Source: HyVt-443 sp964544655 (GTDB lineage: Bacteria; Pseudomonadota; Gammaproteobacteria; Chromatiales; Chromatiaceae). From it: DNA of 49,888 bases. The stretch spans positions 1 through 49,888 of the forward strand of contig CAZJCM010000022.1 in assembly GCA_964544655.1 (NCBI GenBank), written 5' to 3'. The notes under the pieces are model-generated. The model made no database searches. It worked only from the letters and a program-made list of their open reading frames with translations, and was not told the origin of the DNA. Shown here one piece after another: positions 7,663 to 16,406 of the stretch. How positions within the stretch are numbered: position 1 is the first letter of the stretch; each line of letters opens with the position of its first letter. Made by a program: the position numbers and the translations under genes.

Positions 7663-8850
7663 TCACCCCCCGCCCAAGGGAAAATCAAACTCCAGTTCCT
7701 TGTCGCCCCAGACCAGCCGTTTGCGCAGCACATGCAGCTGCACCCGGTCCCCCGGTTTCCGGTCGAGCAGGGCGATCTTGATATCCGCAGCGGTTTTCAT
7801 CGGCCTCTCATCCAGTTGTCGGATGATATCCCCCTTCTGCAATCCGGCTCCGGCGGCAGCACTGCCCGGCACCACGCCATCGATAGTGACACCGTCACTC
7901 CCACCCTCGCCCAGCAGTATTCCCATCAGTCCCGCTGCGGGTAACTGCTCCGGTTCAGGGTAAACCACGAAATCGGCTACGCCGGGCCTGATCCGAAGAT
8001 CGTCGCCTGGCAACAGGATGGCACCCGGCGCCGCCACCCGGCGCTGCAGCCGCTGGGGTATCCCGGAACCGAACATCAGGTGGCCGGAACCGGCCAGCAA
8101 TACCAGTTGTCGCTCCGGGTTTGCCCGCAGATATTCCGCGGCACGACTGGCCATTCCTTCATCCCAGGTGAGTTGCACTTCCATAAAACGGTCGAAACTC
8201 CGCTTTTCACTGTTCTCATGCTGCCTGAAGATGCCCTGCAGGCGCTTTCTGTATGCCTCATCCGAAGTATCGATTCGTGCCGGCAGCCGCTTCCGTTCTT
8301 CAATTGTCAGTCCCTCTATGCCCACCTTGGAAACCCGATCAGTCAGTTCTTTTGGGACATTCAATGCAATCAACGGTATCCGATTTTCCCGGGCAAAACG
8401 CAGCAGTGGACGATAGAGGCGATAGTCATAGATCCAGCGATCGTACCACTGGGTGCGCCGCAGCATCTCCTGCTCCGTAATCCTGCCGGCAATGTAGTCG
8501 TCCAGGGCCGGTTGAAACGGTTGCTGGAAGAACTCCATGCCAATCGCCAGATTCGGGTTTTGCCGGTACAGTTGCCGGATCACCTGCAACTGGTTCAGGT
8601 GATGGTGATATTTACTATGACTCTCTCCCACATAGACCACCCGCTTGTCCGCCAGCAGCGACACGATCTGGGACAGGCTCTGCTGCCGCCGCAGGTCGAG
8701 TGCCGGTGTGGCGTTGGCAGGAACCGCCACCCCGGCGGCATCCTCAGGCGTGCCCCCGGCGCTCTGTCGTGCATCCAGCGCATGACAGGCCCCGAGAAAA
8801 AAGACGATCGGAAACAACAATAAATTCCGTGGCAAACTCTGTTTTTTCAT
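7663..8850 (-). CDS. ChaN-family lipoprotein with C-terminal PDZ domain
   Basis: 395 residues from ATG 8850, chosen because MKKQSLPRNLLLFPIVFFLG then AC gives a lipobox (LGAC) and AGGA is well spaced upstream; a longer frame to 8913 would bury the signal peptide. The ChaN/DUF399 (Tiki-superfamily) domain spans about 55-285, with VVYVGESHSKYHHH, IGMEFFQQP and LLAGSGHLMFG. These resemble the haem-binding outer-membrane lipoprotein ChaN and related putative hydrolases. A PDZ domain (about 300-395; ILLGEGGSDGVTIDGVVPG, GLQKGDIIRQLD) follows. The protein is probably held at a membrane facing the periplasm. It diverges from an M1 peptidase gene 64 bp away. Haem binding and proteolytic partner selection are both plausible; neither can be shown here. 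Confidence 0.85.
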   Translation of the reverse strand: MKKQSLPRNLLLFPIVFFLGACHALDARQSAGGTPEDAAGVAVPANATPALDLRRQQSLSQIVSLLADKRVVYVGESHSKYHHHLNQLQVIRQLYRQNPNLAIGMEFFQQPFQPALDDYIAGRITEQEMLRRTQWYDRWIYDYRLYRPLLRFARENRIPLIALNVPKELTDRVSKVGIEGLTIEERKRLPARIDTSDEAYRKRLQGIFRQHENSEKRSFDRFMEVQLTWDEGMASRAAEYLRANPERQLVLLAGSGHLMFGSGIPQRLQRRVAAPGAILLPGDDLRIRPGVADFVVYPEPEQLPAAGLMGILLGEGGSDGVTIDGVVPGSAAAGAGLQKGDIIRQLDERPMKTAADIKIALLDRKPGDRVQLHVLRKRLVWGDKELEFDFPLGGG

Positions 8851-8914
8851 TGGGTTTTCCTGAAGCTGTATAGGCCATGTGGTTCCGACATTCCGGTGAG
8901 CGAATGATTCCATT

Positions 8915-11161
8915 ATGATGGCTAGGATGTCCTATCATAACAGCCTCACGTCCGCATGCGCCCGGTCGATCATGTCTGCCAAAACTGATATTCAGACTGC
9001 CACTTTGCCCGGGGTGACGCCTGCACATATCCCACCAGATTGCTTCCGCCCCGCAGTATGGCTGGTCTGGTGTCTGTTCTGGTTTCTATTGACGTCGGGC
9101 CCGCTATCCGCAGCCGAATCCCCGCCCTTGGCTCGACACGAGTTGACGGTAAAGCTGTTGCCGGAGCGTCATCGCCTGGAAGTGACAGACCGCATCACCC
9201 TGCCGGCAGCTGCCCGGACCGTTGAGTTTCTGCTGCATGACGGGTTGGAAGTATCTTTGACCGGCACACGGGGTGAACTGGATGAAAGGGAGATGATCAA
9301 GGGGCCGGTAACCGGTCGGGTCCACCGGGTTCGATTCCAACGTCCCGTCAGGGTCTTTCAGTTACGCTATCGAGGCCGGATCCATCATCCCTTGTCGAGC
9401 GCTGACGGTCGGCGTGGCAGCACCCCGGGGGACATCTCTTCCAACGGCGTTTTTCTGGCCGCCAGCAGCCTCTGGTATCCTCAACTTCCAGGCCATTTCG
9501 TCACCTTCAGCATGCAGCTGAGCCTGCCGGACGGCTGGTCCGGGATCAGTCAGGGGAAGGCGTTGCAGCAGGGTTCGGGCTGGCAGGAAGAGTCCCCCCA
9601 GGATGAGATCTACCTGATCGCCGCGCGCTTCCGGCGCTACAGCCAGCAGACCCCGCATGCCACGGCAGAGGTGTGGCTGCGTAATCCGGATGATGCGCTG
9701 GCCGCGCGCTACCTGGCGGCAACCGAGACCTATCTCGATCTGTACAGCGATCTGCTCGGTCCTTACCCCTATAAGAAATTCGCCCTGGTGGAGAACTCCT
9801 GGGAGAGTGGATACGGCATGCCATCCTTCACCCTGTTAGGGCCACGGGTGATACGCTTGCCATTCATTCTTCACTCCTCCTATCCCCACGAGATACTGCA
9901 CAACTGGTGGGGCAATGGGGTCTACGTGGATTACGCCCGCGGCAACTGGAGTGAGGGGCTCACCTCCTATCTGGCCGATCACCTGCTGCAGGAGCGGCAA
10001 GGAAAAGGGGCGACTTACCGCCGGGATACACTGCAACGTTTTGCCAGCTATGTCAGGGAGGAGCACGACTTCCCGCTGATTGAATTCCGCGGGCGTCACG
10101 GTGAGGCGAGCCAGGCGATAGGCTACGGCCGCATGCTGATGCTTATCCATATGCTACGGATGCGACTGGGCGACAAGGCGCTGCTTGCAGGCATGCGCCG
10201 CTTCTATCGGGACAACCTGTTTCGCATCGCCGGATTCGATGATTTGCGTCAGGCGCTGGAGACCGCATCGGGTCAGGATCTGTCCGCCCTTTTCCGCCAA
10301 TGGACGCAGCGGACCGGTGCGCCACGGCTACAGTTGAAAGGTGTGAGCAGCCATAAAGAGGGGGATGGTTATCTGATCAGCGGAACCTTGCGGCAGACCC
10401 AGAAGGAGGCGCCGTTTCAGCTGCAGGTGCCGGTCTATATCCAGACCGAGGGGGGGACTCGGCGGTTGCAGATTGCGCTGAATCAGCGATCCCGGCAGTT
10501 GTCGATCCATACCCGTGAGCGCCCGCTGCAGTTGCGTATCGACCCCCTGTTCGATCTGTTCCGCCGCCTGTCACCTGGTGAAACACCCAGCTCCGTCGGT
10601 GATCTGTTCGGTGCCGATCGCCTCACCATCATCCTGCCCGGCAGGGCGACACAGAGCATGCGCAAGGCGTATCGGCAGCTGGCCTCCCGCTTGCAACAGG
10701 GCAGACCCAATATCAGGATCCTGCAAGACGATCGGCTGGCCAGTCTGCCCGCGAAGGGGAGTTACTGGCTGTTCGGCCGGGAGAACCGCTTCACCCCCGG
10801 GTTTCTCAAACAGCTGCCGCAAGGGACCCGGCTGGATACCGACAGCCTGCTTATCGAGGGCCGTAACCACCCATTGTCTGGCCATAGCCTGGTACTCACG
10901 CGTCGTCGCAGCGGACAACCCGCCACCAGCATCGGCCTGCTGCTGCTCGGGGACACCAATGCCGCCCAACCACTGGCAGCCAAGCTCCCCCACTACGGCA
11001 AATACAGCTTTCTGCTGTTTTACGGGGAGCGGGCCGGCAACCGGCTCAAGGGCCAGTGGCAGACGGTCGCCAGCGATCTCAGTGCCGACCTGACCGAGGG
11101 AGAAGCCCTGCCATCCTGGCGGATTCCTGATCATCTGCCACTGTCTGCCCCATCTCCTTAA
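8915..11161 (+). CDS. Exported M1-family zinc metallopeptidase
   Basis: 748 residues as drawn. The zinc site is HEILHNWWG (about 325) with the third ligand Glu in NWSEGLTSYL about 20 residues on, the M1 (gluzincin) pattern; ESGYGMPSFTLLG stands in the position of the substrate-binding GxMEN-type motif. An N-terminal beta-rich domain (about 75-230) precedes the catalytic domain (about 235-470). A further ~280 residues include a beta-sandwich-like stretch and an unrecognised C-terminal part. A hydrophobic segment at 47-66 ending SAAES looks like a signal peptide, so the true start may lie downstream (ATG 8972 or GTG 9013); no ribosome site is decisive. It diverges from the ChaN-PDZ gene, suggesting linked envelope functions. 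Confidence 0.85.
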   Translation: MMARMSYHNSLTSACARSIMSAKTDIQTATLPGVTPAHIPPDCFRPAVWLVWCLFWFLLTSGPLSAAESPPLARHELTVKLLPERHRLEVTDRITLPAAARTVEFLLHDGLEVSLTGTRGELDEREMIKGPVTGRVHRVRFQRPVRVFQLRYRGRIHHPLSSADGRRGSTPGDISSNGVFLAASSLWYPQLPGHFVTFSMQLSLPDGWSGISQGKALQQGSGWQEESPQDEIYLIAARFRRYSQQTPHATAEVWLRNPDDALAARYLAATETYLDLYSDLLGPYPYKKFALVENSWESGYGMPSFTLLGPRVIRLPFILHSSYPHEILHNWWGNGVYVDYARGNWSEGLTSYLADHLLQERQGKGATYRRDTLQRFASYVREEHDFPLIEFRGRHGEASQAIGYGRMLMLIHMLRMRLGDKALLAGMRRFYRDNLFRIAGFDDLRQALETASGQDLSALFRQWTQRTGAPRLQLKGVSSHKEGDGYLISGTLRQTQKEAPFQLQVPVYIQTEGGTRRLQIALNQRSRQLSIHTRERPLQLRIDPLFDLFRRLSPGETPSSVGDLFGADRLTIILPGRATQSMRKAYRQLASRLQQGRPNIRILQDDRLASLPAKGSYWLFGRENRFTPGFLKQLPQGTRLDTDSLLIEGRNHPLSGHSLVLTRRRSGQPATSIGLLLLGDTNAAQPLAAKLPHYGKYSFLLFYGERAGNRLKGQWQTVASDLSADLTEGEALPSWRIPDHLPLSAPSP

Positions 11162-11177
11162 ATCGAGCCCACCGCCC

Positions 11178-12071
11178 TCATCGCGCCCTGTGGGTATCCT
11201 CGCACTCCTGTTCTATGCAGTGCCGAAAGCCCCGCTCCAGACGCTCATAGAGCGTACCCGGGCAGCGCTGTAACGGTCTGCCATCAACGGCGCGAACCGG
11301 GATCAGTTCGGCACCGGTTCCGCTGAGGAAACATTCATCGGCGGTATACAGATCGTAAGGCGTCAATGACTGCTCACGCACCTCGATGCCCTGCTCCCGG
11401 GCCAGATCCATGATCAGGCCACGGGTGATCCCCTCCAGGGCGCCGTCGCTCGCCGGTGGTGTCGACAACACCCCCTTGCGCCAGATGAAGACATTGTCCG
11501 CAGTTCCCTCCGCCACCCGGCCGGCGGCATTGAGCAGGATCGCCTCATCGGCTCCTGCACGGCTCGCCTCCATCCGGGCCAGGATATGGTTCAGATAGTT
11601 CAGGCTCTTGATTCTCGGGTCCAGTCCATCTGCGGACAGGCGCCGCGTGGCGGCGATCACCACCTCGATGCCGGCCTGCCGCCGCTGTTCATCCACCATC
11701 GCCAGCCGGTCTAGGATAATGATCACATTGGGCCTGCTACAGCTGAAAGGATCCAGGCCCAACGGCCCCGGCCCCCGGGTGACCAGCAGACGCAGATAGC
11801 CTGTCTGCAGGCCGCTGTTCTGTATCAGCCCCTCGACCGCCAATGACAGTTCATCCAGGGACCAGGGCACGGTCAACAACAGCGCAGCTGCGGAATCCAG
11901 CAGCCGCTCGAGATGCGCCTGCAGGCGGAACGCGCGACCGTGATAGAACCGGATCCCCTCGAAAATGCCATCGCCATAGAGCAGGCCGTGATCATTGACC
12001 GGAACAGTTGCGGCCGCTCCAGAAACCAGAGAACCGTTGATCCAGCAATGTTGCAAGGTATCCTCAGACAT
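11178..12071 (-). CDS. Class IV PLP aminotransferase, branched-chain type
   Basis: 297 residues. YGDGIFEGIRFY near the N-terminus, the PLP-lysine segment PRIKSLNYLNHILARMEA (about 155) and EGTADNVFIW (about 195) place it among fold-type IV enzymes. It is closest in motif to branched-chain amino-acid transaminase (IlvE), which transfers the amino group of Leu, Ile or Val to 2-oxoglutarate. D-amino-acid transaminase or aminodeoxychorismate lyase are alternatives within the same fold. GGAG lies six bases before ATG. It is 59 bp downstream of the EamA transporter on the same strand, so they are probably co-transcribed and controlled by the divergent MocR protein. Confidence 0.8.
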   Translation of the reverse strand: MSEDTLQHCWINGSLVSGAAATVPVNDHGLLYGDGIFEGIRFYHGRAFRLQAHLERLLDSAAALLLTVPWSLDELSLAVEGLIQNSGLQTGYLRLLVTRGPGPLGLDPFSCSRPNVIIILDRLAMVDEQRRQAGIEVVIAATRRLSADGLDPRIKSLNYLNHILARMEASRAGADEAILLNAAGRVAEGTADNVFIWRKGVLSTPPASDGALEGITRGLIMDLAREQGIEVREQSLTPYDLYTADECFLSGTGAELIPVRAVDGRPLQRCPGTLYERLERGFRHCIEQECEDTHRAR

Positions 12072-12130
12072 CGTTCACTCCAGATAAATCAGCACTTCAT
12101 ATGGTTCAGTTTGGCCTGTTCAATGTCAGG

Positions 12131-13066
12131 CTATCTGTTGTTTACCTGCAGATGGGGTGCATGGGCCACCAGGCTCCTCCGGTTCAGTCCCACCATGGCG
12201 GTGACGGCAGCGGCGAACAGAAAGTAGTCAGGGTCCACTTGCTCATTCAACAGCAGTGCTGCACCGAGCAGCGTGAGAAACGGCATCAGCAGCTGCAGCT
12301 GGCTGATCCGGGCCACCCCACCCAGGGCCAGTCCCTGGTACCAGGCAAAAAAGCCCAGCAACTGGCTGATCAGGGCTACATAGAGCAGTGCCAACCAGGC
12401 GGCGGGAGAAACCGGCTGCTGCGGCAGATCGGACATGATCCAGACACCTGCCAAAGCGAATGGGGCACCGAGCAGCAAGGCCCAGCAGATCACCCGCCAA
12501 CCACCTATCTCACGTGCCAGGGCGCCTCCTTCAGCATAGCCCATCCCCCCGCCGACGATCGCCAGCAGCATCACCAGATCAGCCATCTGCAACGCGCCGC
12601 CGCCATTGCGCAGGGCAAAACCCATCACCAGCAGGCTGCCGGCGGCAGCGGTCAGCCAATACCAGAGAGAGGGTCGCTCGCCCCCACGCAGCCGTGCCAT
12701 CAGTGCTGTGACCAGGGGCAACAGTGCCACCAACACCGCGCCATGGGCCGCCGGCAGGGCCTCCATTGCCATCGCTGACAGCAAGGGAAACAGCAACACC
12801 ACACCGACTGCCACCAACCACAGGCGCCACCATTGATCCCGAGTCAGAGGGGCTGCGGGCCGCAGTAGAAGCAGCAATGCGGCCGGCAATGCAGCCAGGC
12901 AGACCCGGCCCAGTCCGACCAATACGGGGTCCAGCTCCTGCACCGCGAATCGGGTGGCGGTAAGGGTCTGGCTGAAGCCAACCACGCCCAACATGCCGTA
13001 GATCAGTCCTCGCCGCAGGCGTCGGCTGTCCACGCCAACAATATCCAACGATTTCACTTCACTCAT
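12131..13066 (-). CDS. DMT-superfamily (EamA) transporter
   Basis: 311 residues with about ten predicted membrane helices arranged as two EamA repeats (about 20-155 and 165-300). Signatures include FSQTLTATRFAVQELDP in the first repeat and LLYVALISQLLGFFAWYQGL in the second. The family exports amino acids and other small metabolites across the inner membrane; the substrate is not predictable. GGGAGG lies just before ATG 13066. The divergent MocR-type regulator and the downstream aminotransferase suggest export of an amino acid or amine whose level is sensed through PLP chemistry. Confidence 0.85.
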   Translation of the reverse strand: MSEVKSLDIVGVDSRRLRRGLIYGMLGVVGFSQTLTATRFAVQELDPVLVGLGRVCLAALPAALLLLLRPAAPLTRDQWWRLWLVAVGVVLLFPLLSAMAMEALPAAHGAVLVALLPLVTALMARLRGGERPSLWYWLTAAAGSLLVMGFALRNGGGALQMADLVMLLAIVGGGMGYAEGGALAREIGGWRVICWALLLGAPFALAGVWIMSDLPQQPVSPAAWLALLYVALISQLLGFFAWYQGLALGGVARISQLQLLMPFLTLLGAALLLNEQVDPDYFLFAAAVTAMVGLNRRSLVAHAPHLQVNNR

Positions 13067-13148
13067 CGCCCCTCCCGTCGTAGGTGCTACCGCTCGTTGC
13101 GTCTCCAGGCCGGAAACGAATGATCGTCAGATGGTTCCGGCCCGACCA

Positions 13149-13177
13149 TTGACAGGAGTCAGGCTATCCCGAATACT
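13149..13177 (+). promoter_or_regulatory. Candidate sigma-70 promoter of the MocR-type gene
   Basis: TTGACA (13149-13154), a perfect -35, is followed after 17 bases by AATACT (13172-13177), matching four of six -10 positions. It reads toward the MocR-type gene. The palindrome at 13195-13217 lies just downstream of the predicted start, a position suited to autorepression. Confidence 0.4.
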
Positions 13178-13194
13178 GAATGCATAACAGATGC

Positions 13195-13217
13195 AATACA
13201 TATCGATACAATGTATT
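13195..13217. promoter_or_regulatory. Candidate MocR operator (inverted repeat)
   Basis: AATACAT (13195-13201) and its exact complement ATGTATT (13211-13217) flank a nine-base spacer. ATACA also recurs directly within the element (CAATACAT and GATACAATG), which matters because MocR/GabR-type regulators often use direct repeats. It lies in the 238-bp divergent gap between the transporter and the regulator. Confidence 0.5.
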
Positions 13218-13304
13218 ACAGTTTCCGTTTTGCTGGTGTGTTATGGCCCATGAAGGAAAAACTGTATTGCCTTGCTGGATAAACCCAGGTAACGGTCGAG
13301 ACGC

Positions 13305-14732
13305 ATGACAGAGCCGCGCTATCAACAAATCGCCGCCCGGATAAGCGAGCAGATCAGCCAGGGCCTCTACCGCAGTGGCGATCGCCTGCCATCGGTGCGG
13401 CTGCAGAGTCGGCGGCTGGGGGTGAGCATCTCCACCATCCTCCAGGCCTATGGCGTGTTGCAGGACCGGCGCCTGATCGAATCACGTCCACAATCCGGCT
13501 ATTTCGTCTGTCCACCGCAACGCCGCCCGGACCCACCCGCCACCACCGCGCCGGTACGTAAGCCCGTTCAGGTATCGATCAGTGATCTGGCGATGGAGGT
13601 GGTACAGGCCAACGAGCAACCGGGGATGGTGCAGTTCGGCACTGCCCTGCCCGACACCGACTTCCCGGCGGTACGACGGCTGCATCGGATTCTGGCCGGA
13701 ATTGCCCGTCAGCCACGGCCGCAACACGCAAGTTATCTGTTTCCACCTGGAGATTCCGGCCTGCGGTTGCAACTCGCACGGCGGGCAGTGGATGGAGGCT
13801 GCAGTTACGAACCGGACGATATAGTCATCACCAATGGCTGCCAGGAAGCGCTGGTACTTGGACTGCGAGCCATCGCCCGCCCTGGTGACACCATTGCCAT
13901 CGAGTCACCCACTTTTTACGGTACCCTGCAGGCGATCGAGTCATTGGGTATGCGGGCCTTGGAGATCCCCACCCATCCAGCCAATGGCATCAGCCTGGAG
14001 GCGCTGCAGCTGGCGATCGAGCAGTGGCCGCTGAAAGGTCTGGTGCTGACCGTGGGCTACAGTAACCCCCTGGGCTACTGCATGCCTGAAGAGAAGCGGG
14101 CGGCACTGTTCGAGCTGCTGCAGCGACACGACCTGCCCCTGATCGAGGATGAGGTCTATGCCGATCTGTCATACGACGGACATCGTCCCCGGGCAATCAA
14201 GTCGTGGGACCGGGATGGCCGGGTGCTGCTCTGCTCATCCGTCTCCAAGACCCTGGATCCGGGTCTGCGGCTGGGCTGGATCATCCCCGGGCGTTATCTG
14301 AAGCAAGTGCAACATTTGAAACTGGTCAGCAGTATGGCCAGTGCCACCCTGCCTCAACTGGCACTGGCAGAATACCTGGAGAGGGGCGGTTATGATCGGC
14401 ATTTGCGCGAGCTGCGCAGCGGGTACCGGCGCAACCGGGACCGGCTGCTGGACCTGGTGGGCAGCTGTTTTCCCAGCGGAATACGGATCACTCACCCCCA
14501 GGGTGGATTCCTCGCCTGGCTGGAACTGCCGGAGGCCCTGGACAGTATGCGGCTCTACCAACGGGCGATGGCCGCAGGGATCACCATAGCCCCCGGGGCG
14601 CTGTTCTCCCCCAGCGGAAAGTACCGTAATTTTCTGCGCCTGAACTACGCCCAGCCCTGGAATGAGGGACGGGAAGCGGCGTTGGCCACGCTCGGTCGCC
14701 TGTGCCAGCAGATGAGTGACGAATCTTTATAG
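13305..14732 (+). CDS. MocR-type transcriptional regulator (GntR winged helix plus aminotransferase domain)
   Basis: 475 residues. The GntR-type DNA-binding domain spans about 5-72 (YRSGDRLPSVRLQSRRLGVS). A fold-type I aminotransferase-like domain covers about 110-470, with the PLP-lysine segment SSVSKTLDPGLRLGWI near 315 and NPLGYCMP near 255. This is the MocR/PdxR/GabR architecture, in which a catalytically modest PLP domain senses an amino compound or the vitamer. Because it diverges from an EamA transporter and a class IV aminotransferase, those two genes are its likely targets. Its own start ATG 13305 leaves a 5' region holding a candidate promoter and an inverted repeat. Confidence 0.88.
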   Translation: MTEPRYQQIAARISEQISQGLYRSGDRLPSVRLQSRRLGVSISTILQAYGVLQDRRLIESRPQSGYFVCPPQRRPDPPATTAPVRKPVQVSISDLAMEVVQANEQPGMVQFGTALPDTDFPAVRRLHRILAGIARQPRPQHASYLFPPGDSGLRLQLARRAVDGGCSYEPDDIVITNGCQEALVLGLRAIARPGDTIAIESPTFYGTLQAIESLGMRALEIPTHPANGISLEALQLAIEQWPLKGLVLTVGYSNPLGYCMPEEKRAALFELLQRHDLPLIEDEVYADLSYDGHRPRAIKSWDRDGRVLLCSSVSKTLDPGLRLGWIIPGRYLKQVQHLKLVSSMASATLPQLALAEYLERGGYDRHLRELRSGYRRNRDRLLDLVGSCFPSGIRITHPQGGFLAWLELPEALDSMRLYQRAMAAGITIAPGALFSPSGKYRNFLRLNYAQPWNEGREAALATLGRLCQQMSDESL

Positions 14733-14799
14733 ACCTGGAGAAGTAATTGTATTTGGCGACCTGGATACGGTCCTGGCGCCATTCACGGCTCGCACTCTG

Positions 14800-15414
14800 T
14801 CACATGCCGTTATTGAACTTATCGGTCTCGGTGACGCCGCTGGCACGGACCTGTGCCAAAGCCGTTGCATAGGCCTTGAGGATGCCCAGGGCCCAGTCGA
14901 TACGTTCACGGAAATAGGCGTCGGCATCAGGGTCGTTCCGGGCCGGATCCCGGTTCAGCACCGATTCCACATTGCGGATGATCACCTGTTCCGGGATGTA
15001 GCAGATACGGTTGTTCTTATAGCTGCTCATACGCAGTTCGGCTACCGGGTAGGCGCCACCATCACCGGATGAGACGGTCACGATAAGGGCGGGCTTATGA
15101 CCCAGTTCGTTACGACTGCAGAGCAGAAACAGATTCTTCAGGCCGGCCGGCACCTGGCCATGCCACTCGGGGGCGATGACCACGAAGGCGTCACTGCCCG
15201 CAAGTCGCTGCCGCAACGGGGTCAAGATCGTCTCCCATTTCTCATCGCCATCCCAGACTCCCTGATCCCATAGGGGGAGTGGATTACCCGACAGGCTGAA
15301 GATCTCCGCCTGATCTGCAGCATTCATGAATTGCAGACGATCACGGATGTGTTCCGCCACCTTGCCACTCTGCGAGTTTTCCCGGTGGCTGCCACTGATG
15401 ATGGTTATATTCAT
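14800..15414 (-). CDS. NADPH-dependent FMN reductase family flavoprotein
   Basis: 204 residues from ATG 15414 (MNITIISGSHRENSQSGKVA); a longer open frame to 15480 overlaps galU and adds sequence with no family resemblance. The flavodoxin-like FMN-binding loop GSHRENSQSG and the APEWHGQVPAGLKNLF segment (about 80) are typical of the YieF/chromate-reductase group of quinone or FMN reductases. Cytoplasmic; probably reduces quinones, flavins or metal ions with NAD(P)H. It starts 22 bp after galU ends, so the two are likely co-transcribed. It converges with the MocR-type gene. Confidence 0.85.
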   Translation of the reverse strand: MNITIISGSHRENSQSGKVAEHIRDRLQFMNAADQAEIFSLSGNPLPLWDQGVWDGDEKWETILTPLRQRLAGSDAFVVIAPEWHGQVPAGLKNLFLLCSRNELGHKPALIVTVSSGDGGAYPVAELRMSSYKNNRICYIPEQVIIRNVESVLNRDPARNDPDADAYFRERIDWALGILKAYATALAQVRASGVTETDKFNNGM

Positions 15415-15436
15415 TCGCTGTCCAATGGAGACCGCT

Positions 15437-16315
15437 TCACGACAGGCCAAATCGCTTCTTGATCCAGGCCTCGAACTCAACGCCCAGGTGATCGTGCTTC
15501 AGGGCAAAGTCCACAGTAGCCTCCAGATACCCGAGCTTGCTGCCACAATCATAGCGCCGGCCCTGAAAGTTGTAGGCCATCACCTGCTCCTTTTTCATCA
15601 GACGGGCGATGCCATCGGTGAGCTGAATCTCCCCGCCTGCATCACGGCCGGTCTGGGCCAGCTGAGAGAAGATGCCGGAGGTGAGGATGTAGCGTCCCAC
15701 CACAGCCCGGTTGGAGGGGGCATCCTCCGGTGCAGGCTTCTCCACGATGCCTTTCACCGGCGCCAGGTCTTCGTCTCCATCCACATCGACGATGCCGTAA
15801 CTGCCGGTCTCTTCCGGCGGTACCATCTCGGTGGCCAGGATGCTGCTGCCGGTGTTGGCGAATACCTCCACCATCTGTTTAAGGCAACCACGCTCCCCAT
15901 CATCGATCAGGTCGTCGGCCAGAATCACGGCAAACGGCTCATCCCCCACCACCTGTTCGGCACAAAGTACAGCATGACCCAGCCCCAGAGGCATGTTCTG
16001 GCGAATGAATACACAGGAGACGTGGGGCGGGGTGACATTACGCACCACCTCCAACAGCTTCTCCTTACCCCGCGACTCCAGCTCATGCTCCAATTCATAG
16101 GCCGTATCGAAGTGGTTGCTGATGGCGGTCTTGTTACGCCCGGTGACGAACACCATCACCTCAGCACCCGCCTGCACCGCCTCCTCCACTGCGTACTGGA
16201 TCAGTGGCTTGTCCACCACCGGTAACATCTCTTTTGGACTCGCCTTGGTGGCTGGCAGAAAACGGGTGCCGAGTCCCGCTACAGGAAATACGGCTTTTCT
16301 TATCAGTCTAGTCAT
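15437..16315 (-). CDS. galU: UTP-glucose-1-phosphate uridylyltransferase
   Basis: 292 residues. The nucleotidyltransferase signature GLGTRFLPATKASPKEMLPV near the N-terminus and VVDKPLIQYAVEEA identify GalU, which makes UDP-glucose from UTP and glucose-1-phosphate for envelope sugars. Length matches the family (about 290-300). It lies 91 bp downstream of malQ on the same strand and shares glucose-1-phosphate with GlgC further upstream, so the two enzymes stand at a branch point between glycogen and UDP-sugars. Confidence 0.95.
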   Translation of the reverse strand: MTRLIRKAVFPVAGLGTRFLPATKASPKEMLPVVDKPLIQYAVEEAVQAGAEVMVFVTGRNKTAISNHFDTAYELEHELESRGKEKLLEVVRNVTPPHVSCVFIRQNMPLGLGHAVLCAEQVVGDEPFAVILADDLIDDGERGCLKQMVEVFANTGSSILATEMVPPEETGSYGIVDVDGDEDLAPVKGIVEKPAPEDAPSNRAVVGRYILTSGIFSQLAQTGRDAGGEIQLTDGIARLMKKEQVMAYNFQGRRYDCGSKLGYLEATVDFALKHDHLGVEFEAWIKKRFGLS

Positions 16316-16406
16316 CTCGTTTTATCCATAAACGTTAGAGTCCGTCTGTTTTAAGCGATCGTAGCAGGCATGGTAAAGACTGGAAAGACCCGCCTTGCGT
16401 GCCATG

